Origin: an uncultured Eubacterium sp.
GTDB taxonomy: Bacteria; Bacillota; Clostridia; Lachnospirales; Lachnospiraceae
NCBI GenBank assembly: GCA_934317205.1
Contig: CAKREL010000010.1
Coordinates: 1 to 39,274 of the forward strand
Reading direction: 5' to 3'
Length of the DNA: 39,274 bases
Shown: one piece after another, positions 29,918 to 39,274 of the stretch
Position numbering within the stretch: position 1 is the stretch's first letter
Layout: every line of letters begins with the position of its first letter
The notes under the pieces: model-generated
The model's database searches: none
Seen by the model: the letters and a program-made list of their open reading frames with translations, nothing else
What the model was told of the DNA's origin: nothing
Program-made: the position numbers and the translations under genes

Positions 29918-32432
29918 CGGCTGCTGCCTCTGTCGCAGTCTCTGCGTCGGTTTCTTCCGCATTCTCTGCAGCTTCTTCGCCTTCTAAAGTCTCATCTTCT
30001 TTGACTTTTGTAATGCTTGCCACCGTAACGTCATCTTCCATGTTGATCAGTTTCACACCTGATGTGACACGGCCAAGGATGGAAATATCGCTGACTTTCA
30101 TACGGATGATAATGCCCTCGGTATTGATGATCATGATCTCATTGTCATCATTTACGGCTTTCACGCCAACCAGATTTCCGGTTTTCTCTGTGATCTTGTA
30201 GCATTTTACACCTTTACCGCCACGGTTCTGAGCTGTAAATTCATCGAGGGAAGTACGTTTTCCAAGTCCGCGCTCGGACACGATAAGCAGATGCTCACCC
30301 TGTGTATTGAGCTGCATGCCAACTACTTCATCACCGTCTGTCAGACTCATACCGATAACACCCATGGATACTCGTCCGGTGCTTCTTACGTCGGTCTCAT
30401 GGAAACGGATACACTGACCATATTTTGTCACAAGGAAAATATCCTGTGAATCATCGGTAAATTTAACCTCGATCAGTTCATCGTCTTCACGCAGTGTGAT
30501 TGCTGCCAGGCCTGTCTTTCTGACATTTGCATAGTCTGTGATCGCTGTTTTCTTTACGATACCTTTCTTGGTAGCCATAAACAGATACCAGCCATCTCTG
30601 TAATCCTTGATTGGGATAACGGCAGTGATCTTCTCACCCGGTGCCAGCTGCAGCAGGTTGATGATGGCTGTTCCACGAGCTGTTCTGCTCGCTTCCGGAA
30701 TCTCATAAGCTTTCATACGATATACTTTTCCGGTATTGGTAAAGAACATCAGATAATGGTGGGAAGTTGTCATAAACAACTCTTCAATATAATCATCATC
30801 AATTGTCTCCATACCCTTGATTCCACGGCCGCCACGATGCTGTGCACGGAAATTATCTGCACTCATACGTTTGATATAACCAAGTTTTGTCATTGCAATG
30901 ACTGTATTTGTCACTGGGATCAGATCTTCCATGGAGATGTCATACTCATCGTATCCGATAGAAGTACGTCTGTCATCACCATATTTTGCACTGATCACCA
31001 TGATTTCCTCTTTGATCACACCAAGCAGTTTTTTCTCATCTGCCAGGATTGCTTTCAACTCAGCAATACGAGCCATCAGATCTTTGTATTCCGCTTCCAG
31101 CTTCTCACGTTCCAGACCAGTCAGAGCTCTCAGTCGCATATCTACGATTGCCTGAGACTGTGCATCTGTCAGACCGAAACGTTCCATTAATTTTGCTTTT
31201 GCTTCCTGTGTCGTACGGCTTCCACGGATGATGGAAATCACCTCATCAATGTTGTCCAACGCGATCAGTAAGCCCTGTAATATATGAGCTCGCTCTTCCG
31301 CTTTATTTAATTCGTATTTGGTACGTCTGGTAACAACATCCTCCTGATGTCTCAGGTAATATTTCAACATGTCAAGCAAGTTAAGTACTTTCGGCTCATT
31401 GTTGACCAGAGCCAGCATGATGACACCAAATGTGTCCTGCAGCTGTGTATGCTTAAATAACTGATTTAAGATAACGTTCGGGTTGACATCTTTTCTCAAC
31501 TCGATACATACACGCATACCCTGGCGGTCAGACTCATCGCGGAGATCTGTGATACCATCCACACGTTTATCTTTTACCAGTTCAGCGATTTTTTCAATAA
31601 GGCGGGCTTTGTTTACCATATAAGGAAGTTCCGTAACAACGATACGGTTTTTGCCATTTTGCATCGGCTCAATATCTGTCACGGCACGCACACGGATTTT
31701 ACCACGTCCGGTGCGATAAGCTTCCTCGATACCTGCAGTACCAAGGATCATACCTCCGGTCGGGAAATCCGGACCTTTGACAACTTCCAGAATCTCTTCG
31801 ATGGTAGTGTCTCTGTCTTCTTCTACACGATTATCAATGATTTTTACAACAGCACCGATAACTTCACGCAGGTTGTGTGGCGGAATATTTGTTGCCATAC
31901 CTACAGCAATACCTGTCGTTCCATTTACCAGAAGGTTCGGATATCTGGAAGGAAGCACTACCGGCTCTTTCTCTGTTTCATCAAAGTTTGGCTGGAAATC
32001 AACGGTATTCTTGTTGATATCTGCCAGCATTTCCATGGAAATCTTACTCAGACGTGCCTCTGTGTAACGCATGGCAGCTGCGCCGTCACCGTCCACAGAA
32101 CCAAAGTTTCCGTGACCATCCACCAACGGATAACGTGTAGACCAGTCCTGAGCCATGTTTACCAGGGCACCATAGATGGAACTGTCTCCGTGTGGATGAT
32201 ATTTACCCATTGTATCACCGACAATACGCGCACATTTACGGTGTGGTTTGTCAGGTCCGTTATTCAATTCGATCATGGAGTAGAGAACACGGCGCTGTAC
32301 CGGTTTTAATCCGTCTCTGACATCCGGAAGGGCTCTGGATGCGATTACACTCATGGCATAATCAATGTAGGATTTCTCCATGGTTTTCTTCAGGTCCACG
32401 TCGTGGATCTGATCAAATATCTTGTCGTCCAT
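29904..32432 (-). CDS. gyrA: DNA gyrase subunit A
   Basis: The 842-residue protein has the GyrA start [20 protein letters not shown], the catalytic tyrosine region [11 protein letters not shown] and the C-terminal beta-pinwheel with the GyrA-box-like QNRGGKGVK. It cuts and rejoins DNA as the A2B2 complex with GyrB. The quinolone-determining stretch reads [13 protein letters not shown], with serine at the position matching E. coli S83 and glycine at D87. The C-terminus ends in an acidic low-complexity tail (rich in Glu, Ala, Thr). It lies 17 bases after gyrB, with GAGAGG before the ATG. Confidence 0.98.
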   Translation of the reverse strand: MDDKIFDQIHDVDLKKTMEKSYIDYAMSVIASRALPDVRDGLKPVQRRVLYSMIELNNGPDKPHRKCARIVGDTMGKYHPHGDSSIYGALVNMAQDWSTRYPLVDGHGNFGSVDGDGAAAMRYTEARLSKISMEMLADINKNTVDFQPNFDETEKEPVVLPSRYPNLLVNGTTGIAVGMATNIPPHNLREVIGAVVKIIDNRVEEDRDTTIEEILEVVKGPDFPTGGMILGTAGIEEAYRTGRGKIRVRAVTDIEPMQNGKNRIVVTELPYMVNKARLIEKIAELVKDKRVDGITDLRDESDRQGMRVCIELRKDVNPNVILNQLFKHTQLQDTFGVIMLALVNNEPKVLNLLDMLKYYLRHQEDVVTRRTKYELNKAEERAHILQGLLIALDNIDEVISIIRGSRTTQEAKAKLMERFGLTDAQSQAIVDMRLRALTGLEREKLEAEYKDLMARIAELKAILADEKKLLGVIKEEIMVISAKYGDDRRTSIGYDEYDISMEDLIPVTNTVIAMTKLGYIKRMSADNFRAQHRGGRGIKGMETIDDDYIEELFMTTSHHYLMFFTNTGKVYRMKAYEIPEASRTARGTAIINLLQLAPGEKITAVIPIKDYRDGWYLFMATKKGIVKKTAITDYANVRKTGLAAITLREDDELIEVKFTDDSQDIFLVTKYGQCIRFHETDVRSTGRVSMGVIGMSLTDGDEVVGMQLNTQGEHLLIVSERGLGKRTSLDEFTAQNRGGKGVKCYKITEKTGNLVGVKAVNDDNEIMIINTEGIIIRMKVSDISILGRVTSGVKLINMEDDVTVASITKVKEDETLEGEEAAENAEETDAETATEAAADEQK

Positions 32433-32449
32433 TTATATTCCTCTCTTTG

Positions 32450-35455
<3,006 letters not shown>

Positions 35456-35459
<4 letters not shown>

Positions 35460-35665
35460 TTGCCGATCTGAACACTCTCTCCGTTAAATGTAATGACATC
35501 TCCTTCGTGGAGCTTTTTGCCTCGCTGGTATTCTACTTCTCCGTTGACCTCTACCTGTCCGTCCTGTATCAGCATTTTAGCATCCACACCGGAGCCAACC
35601 ATGCCGGCAAGTTTCATGGCCTGGCCAAGTTTGATAAAATCATCTCTGATGATAACTTTTTCCAT
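35456..35665 (-). CDS. yaaA: S4-domain RNA-binding protein YaaA
   Basis: The 69-residue protein matches the S4-like protein of the dnaN-recF interval: IIRDDFIKLGQAMKLAGMVGSGVDAKMLIQDGQVEVNGEVEYQRGKKL. The core is the typical S4 RNA-binding hairpin. The start at MEKVIIRDDF has GGAGAGAG upstream; the frame is open 14 codons further, without a better ribosome site. It probably has a role in ribosome or RNA maturation. Its gene overlaps recF by four bases. Confidence 0.9.
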
Positions 35666-35759
35666 CTGTCTCTCTCCAATCCTCCGCTTATATGCATGGG
35701 TTTCCAAAACGGAGCCTCAAATAAGCGTCTGTTTTCTGTAATATTCCTGCTACTTTCCC

Positions 35760-36872
35760 TTATACCGTTGCAGCATTAAAGTTAACCGGAAGGATCAGGT
35801 ATACGAATGTACCTGCGTCATCCTTGATAAAACAAGGTGCCTTCGGGTTTACCATGTATAAGGTAACTTCTACTTCGTCAATGACACGCAGTGCATCGAT
35901 AAAGAATTTCGGGTTAAAACCGATCAGAATGTCTTTTCCTTCTTTTTCAATCTCAATCTCCTCGTTCATGGAACCAACGAAAGAATTGATCTTTAACTGC
36001 AGGCTTTTGTCCTGAATGTTCAGGATGATCGGTTTTTTGTCACCCTCACGGATCAGCAGTGTTGCACGGTCGATACAGCTTAAAAACTCACGTTTATTGA
36101 TTTTTACCTTTGTATCGTAATCAGAAGAAAGCATCTGATCAATGTGGAAATACTCGCCCTCAATAAGTCTGGATACAACCTTTGTCTGATCGAATTCAAA
36201 TAAAATATGGTTGTCCGCAAAGAAGATATCCACCATATCTTCGGCCTCACCAGTCAGAATTTTGCTGATCTCCTGTAAAGTCTTGCCCGGAACAACAACT
36301 TTTAATGGGCTGTAATTTTCTTTTAATTCAATATTTCGAATAGAAATACGATGACCATCCAGAGATACAACTCTCAGGCGGTTCTCATTGACTTCAAAAA
36401 GCTCTCCGGTCATCAGTTTGTTTGTATCATTATCTGCGATAGAGAAAATTGTCTGGCGAACCACATCTTTTAATGTAAACTGTGAAATGCTGATAGACTC
36501 ATTTTTCTCAATATATGGCAAATAGGAAAAATCTTCACCGGATTTTCCAACGATATTAAATTTTGCTTTCTCGCAGGTAATCGTTGTCTGGAATGAATCA
36601 TCGGATTCAATAACAACATCATTATCCGGAAGTTTACGGACGATCTCAGAAAAGAATTTTGCATCCAATGCAATGATTCCGCGCTCTACGATCTCTCCTT
36701 CAATAACTGTCTCTATGCCAAGTTCCATATCATTTGCCGTCAGCTTGATCTCGTTTGCCGATGCATCGATAAGAATACATTCCAGGATCGGCATGGTTGT
36801 TCTGGATGGAACAGCCTTTGATACAATGCTGACACCTTTTACCAGGTTTGCTTTTGAACAGATTAACTTCAT
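35760..36872 (-). CDS. dnaN: DNA polymerase III sliding clamp (beta subunit)
   Basis: The 370-residue protein starts MKLICSKANLVKGVSIVSKAVPSRTTMPILECILI and ends with the clamp C-terminal GTFVYLILPVNFNAATV. Its length and order of three repeated domains match DnaN. It forms the ring that holds the polymerase on DNA. AAAGGAG precedes the ATG. The 95-base gap to yaaA holds no other gene, and the 260-base gap to dnaA is the likely origin. Confidence 0.98.
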   Translation of the reverse strand: MKLICSKANLVKGVSIVSKAVPSRTTMPILECILIDASANEIKLTANDMELGIETVIEGEIVERGIIALDAKFFSEIVRKLPDNDVVIESDDSFQTTITCEKAKFNIVGKSGEDFSYLPYIEKNESISISQFTLKDVVRQTIFSIADNDTNKLMTGELFEVNENRLRVVSLDGHRISIRNIELKENYSPLKVVVPGKTLQEISKILTGEAEDMVDIFFADNHILFEFDQTKVVSRLIEGEYFHIDQMLSSDYDTKVKINKREFLSCIDRATLLIREGDKKPIILNIQDKSLQLKINSFVGSMNEEIEIEKEGKDILIGFNPKFFIDALRVIDEVEVTLYMVNPKAPCFIKDDAGTFVYLILPVNFNAATV

Positions 36873-37132
36873 AATGTGAATAACTCCTTTCAGGTATCAT
36901 ATCTTCTCGTAGTATATCTATATATAAATGGTTTTCGTCGTAATCGTCTTAGAGGCTGTTGATAAGTGTATAACACACGCAGACCTTCACTTTAAGAAGA
37001 TTACTGCCATTATTCTTTTCTCATTTGCCGTGAATAATATGTTAAATATCGGACATACTATGTGGATAAGCTCTCACTTATTGTCCACCGGTCAATCCTA
37101 TCCGTCACCTAATGAACTTTTTCCAGTCTGAT
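36873..37132. other. dnaA-dnaN intergenic region, likely part of oriC
   Basis: This AT-rich interval carries one perfect DnaA box in minus orientation, TGTGGATAA at 37061-37069, and near-matches at 36957-36965 (TGTTGATAA) and 36965-36973 (AGTGTATAA). A further perfect TTATCCACA lies just inside dnaA at 37185-37193. The AT-rich stretch at 36911-36930 could be the unwinding site. The box number is modest, so the origin may also use the region upstream of dnaA (38483-38787). Confidence 0.65.
37061..37069 (-). promoter_or_regulatory. DnaA box
   Basis: A perfect 9-mer match to the DnaA box TTATCCACA lies in the interval between dnaA and dnaN. It may serve replication initiation and control of the dnaN transcript. 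Confidence 0.8.
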
Positions 37133-38482
37133 TTAACATGGATTGATTTTTTTCCGAATCGTTGTCACCGTCCGTTCCACAGACTTATCCACACTGATAT
37201 CATCTGCAACTTTCTTGATTCCGTGCACCACAGTGGAATGATCTCTGCCGCCTACTGCTTTCCCGATAGTCTCAAGGGATGCATCTGTCAAATTTTTGCA
37301 CAGATACATAGCAATCTGGCGTGGTTTCGCCACATCGTTGCTTCGAGATTTTGACAATATCTGATTGAGTGTGATGCCAAAATGCTCTGCGACCACTTCC
37401 ACGATCAGTTCCGGTGTCACTTCCATCGCTTTGTCCGGTGAAATAATGTTCTGTAATTCTTTTTCTGCAATTTCCATAGTAATATCCGTCTGTACCAGAT
37501 TCTCATAGGCAATCAATTTGTTTAATGCGCCTTCCAGTTCCCGGATGTTTGACTTGATATTCACTGCAATGTAATTCAGGATCTCATCATCCAGGGTAAA
37601 ACCGTCCAGCTCTTCTTTTTTTCTCAAAATGGCCATACGCGTCTCATAATCCGGCGCACCAATGTCTGCCAAAAGTCCCCATTCAAACCGGGAACGAATG
37701 CGTTCTTCCAGTGTCTCCATCTCTTTTGGCGGCCGGTCACTGGATAAAATGATCTGCTTTTTAGCAACATGAAGTTCATTAAACGTGTGGAAAAATTCCT
37801 CCTGCGTACTCTCTTTTCCTATGATAAATTGTACATCATCGATCAACAACACATCAATGCTGCGATACTTTTCCCGGAAACGGCTCATTGCTGTATTATT
37901 TCCATTTCGAATTGCTTCGATTAGTTCATTGGTAAATGTTTCTGATGAAACATACAGAACTTTCAGTTCCGGATGTGTAGACTGGATAAAATGTGCTATG
38001 GAATGCATCAGATGTGTCTTGCCAAGTCCCACGCCACCATAGATAAACAGCGGATTATATACTTCTCCGGGGGATTCCGCCACAGCCAGTGCCGCTGAAT
38101 GGGCAAACCGGTTATTATTTCCCACCACAAATGTATCGAATGTATAGTTCGGATTCAGATTTGACCGTTCCGCTTCTTCTGTCGTAGCACGCCGTCTCGG
38201 ATGCGGCATTTTCAGTTTCTTCGCCTGTTCCGGAAGAACAAATTCAATCTCATATTCCGTTCCGGTGATTTCGGCCACCGCTACCTTAAGCGGCAGGTAG
38301 TACTTCCTATTAATATAGGTAAGCCCCATCTGCTCACTGGACACCAGAATATAGATGCGTTCATGCTGGATTGCAAATATCTGAAGCGGCTTTAGCCACG
38401 TATTAAAAGAGATATCTGTCAATTCATGCTCCCGTTTTACAGTCTGAAGAATCTCATCCCATTTCTCTTCGACCAGATGCAT
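37133..38482 (-). CDS. dnaA: Chromosomal replication initiator DnaA
   Basis: The 449-residue protein has the DnaA domain I start (EEKWDEILQTVKRE), the AAA+ Walker A GGVGLGKTHLMHSIA, Walker B DVLLIDDVQFI, sensor RFEWGLLADI and the domain IV signature GKAVGGRDHSTVVHGI. It binds DnaA boxes to open the origin. The ATG at 38482 follows GGAG by six bases and is preferred over one four codons earlier. The gene heads the dnaA-dnaN-yaaA-recF-gyrB-gyrA series. Confidence 0.98.
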   Translation of the reverse strand: MHLVEEKWDEILQTVKREHELTDISFNTWLKPLQIFAIQHERIYILVSSEQMGLTYINRKYYLPLKVAVAEITGTEYEIEFVLPEQAKKLKMPHPRRRATTEEAERSNLNPNYTFDTFVVGNNNRFAHSAALAVAESPGEVYNPLFIYGGVGLGKTHLMHSIAHFIQSTHPELKVLYVSSETFTNELIEAIRNGNNTAMSRFREKYRSIDVLLIDDVQFIIGKESTQEEFFHTFNELHVAKKQIILSSDRPPKEMETLEERIRSRFEWGLLADIGAPDYETRMAILRKKEELDGFTLDDEILNYIAVNIKSNIRELEGALNKLIAYENLVQTDITMEIAEKELQNIISPDKAMEVTPELIVEVVAEHFGITLNQILSKSRSNDVAKPRQIAMYLCKNLTDASLETIGKAVGGRDHSTVVHGIKKVADDISVDKSVERTVTTIRKKINPC

Positions 38483-38722
38483 AACACACTCCATTTCTTT
38501 TTTTCAGCTCTGTTTTACATATCTAACTATCTTGAGCCGTATTTAAAAATTTACACCATCCATTTTCTTAGCTCTGTGTGTTGGATAGTAGTCCAATGTC
38601 TATGATAACTCAAATCACGCCATTTTTCAATGAAAACTTCATATTCGCACAGGAGTACATGCACGCCAAAAAATGGATTTTCGGGCGTTTTACACGCTTT
38701 TTGAAAACTTTTCAAAATTCTA

Positions 38723-38751
38723 TTGACTTGTCAGATATTATTTGCTATCAT
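38723..38751 (+). promoter_or_regulatory. Predicted promoter of rpmH
   Basis: TTGACT (38723-38728) and TATCAT (38746-38751) are 17 bases apart, about 35 bases before rpmH. The rest of the 305-base dnaA-rpmH gap is AT-rich. It includes a palindrome TTTTGAAAA-CTTTTCAAAA near 38699-38717 but no clear DnaA box. Confidence 0.75.
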
Positions 38752-38787
38752 CGGAAATGATGCTACGAGGATTGGAGGTGTATCACA

Positions 38788-38922
38788 ATGAAAATGACTT
38801 ATCAGCCAAAGAAGAGACAGAGAGCGAAAGTTCACGGTTTCAGAAAAAGAATGAGTACAGCAGGCGGAAGAAAAGTTTTGGCCGCTAGAAGATTAAAAGG
38901 AAGAAAAAAATTAACAGCCTAG
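38788..38922 (+). CDS. rpmH: 50S ribosomal protein L34
   Basis: The 44-residue, strongly basic protein reads [22 protein letters not shown] and ends GRKKLTA, the L34 pattern (T-Y-Q-P-K-R-Q, HGFRKRM, RR-KGR). A GGAGG ribosome site lies ten bases before the ATG. It is divergent from dnaA and followed by rnpA, as in nearly all Firmicutes. Confidence 0.98.
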   Translation: MKMTYQPKKRQRAKVHGFRKRMSTAGGRKVLAARRLKGRKKLTA

Positions 38923-38944
38923 GCCACAACGTTTGTGGTCTTTT
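38923..38944 (+). terminator. Weak hairpin between rpmH and rnpA
   Basis: GGCCACAA and TTGTGGTC pair around CGT and are followed by TTTTC. It may partly terminate transcription after rpmH, reducing rnpA expression relative to L34, or mark an RNA processing site. Confidence 0.55.
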
Positions 38945-38987
38945 CTTCTCTTTAAACAAAATGTTTTAAGATCAGAGGACAGAAAAC

Positions 38988-39274
38988 ATGCATTTTTCAG
39001 AATCATTAAAGAAGAACAGTGATTTCCGGAAAGTATACCGGGAAGGAAAATCTTATGCAAACAGACTATTGGTCATGTATACGCTGAAAAATGACTCGGA
39101 CAGAAACAGATTAGGAATTTCCGTTAGCAAAAAAGTTGGTAACAGTGTTGTAAGACATCATATTACCCGATTAGTAAGAGAAAGTTACAGACTGCACGAA
39201 GAGATGTTCCATAGTGGTTGGGACATTGTAGTCATCGCAAGGGCAGGCGCAAAAAACGCATCATATCACGAAAT
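38988..39274 (+). CDS. rnpA: Ribonuclease P protein component, cut by the window end
   Basis: The first 95 residues read MHFSESLKKNSDFRKVYREGKSY and continue with LGISVSKKVGNSVVRHHITRLVRESYR, the RnpA fold with the conserved SVSKKVGN loop. The usual RNR motif of the RNA-binding helix (often VxRNRxKR) is VVRHHITR here. The protein binds the catalytic RNA and helps tRNA 5' processing. A GAGGAC element lies about eight bases before the ATG. The 3' end lies outside the window. Confidence 0.95.
   Translation, partial: MHFSESLKKNSDFRKVYREGKSYANRLLVMYTLKNDSDRNRLGISVSKKVGNSVVRHHITRLVRESYRLHEEMFHSGWDIVVIARAGAKNASYHE

Overview
The window is a chromosomal segment around the replication origin of a low-to-moderate GC Gram-positive anaerobe. 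The best guess is a Lachnospiraceae (Clostridia) genome. Reasons are the rpmH-rnpA / dnaA-dnaN-yaaA-recF-gyrB-gyrA order, strong AGGAGG-type ribosome binding sites, the glutamate/lysine-rich protein composition, a DPD-like PreA, a PucR regulator and a firmicute-type ESX/type VII secretion locus. Nearly all genes left of the origin are on the minus strand, co-oriented with replication. The DUF4062/TPR gene and the PIG-L deacetylase gene are the exceptions.

Region 1 (1-4410): the first codons of a probable ferredoxin-like subunit, a P-loop ATPase, a DUF4062-like TPR protein of possible defence or signalling function, and an exported PIG-L deacetylase. Region 2 (4432-15393) is a reductive pyrimidine (or hydantoin) catabolism locus. 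In transcription order it holds an ABC importer (ATPase, two permeases, a lipoprotein binding protein whose two halves are in swapped order), dihydropyrimidinase, an unusual PreA, an M20 carbamoyl-amide amidohydrolase, a cytidylate-kinase-like protein and a PucR-family regulator. Two approximately 200-nt structured elements and short hairpin repeats flank hydA. Region 3 (15698-25777) is an ESX/type VII secretion locus. It has a Ser/Thr kinase, a PP2C phosphatase, an FHA-bearing EssC ATPase, small helical and WXG100-like proteins and an EsaB/YukD ubiquitin-like protein, but no recognisable EssB, EsaA or EssA. Region 4 (25963-29443): a DUF1275 membrane protein, then a class III aminotransferase and an iron-containing alcohol dehydrogenase. 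Region 5 (29666-39274): gyrA, gyrB, recF, yaaA, dnaN, dnaA, the origin region, rpmH and the start of rnpA.

The main integrating observation is regulatory. Three promoters (in front of pucR, the ABC transporter operon and the aminotransferase-dehydrogenase operon) carry the same palindrome, TGTGC-N4-GCACA. It sits at exactly the same distance from a -35/-10 pair with a 17-bp spacer, and each promoter is followed by an intrinsic-terminator hairpin before the first gene. This predicts one PucR-controlled regulon. It would join uracil-type uptake and breakdown to beta-alanine with onward transamination and reduction (malonate semialdehyde to 3-hydroxypropionate), even though the type VII locus separates the two halves. 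Functions are inferred from motifs read by eye; no database search was run.
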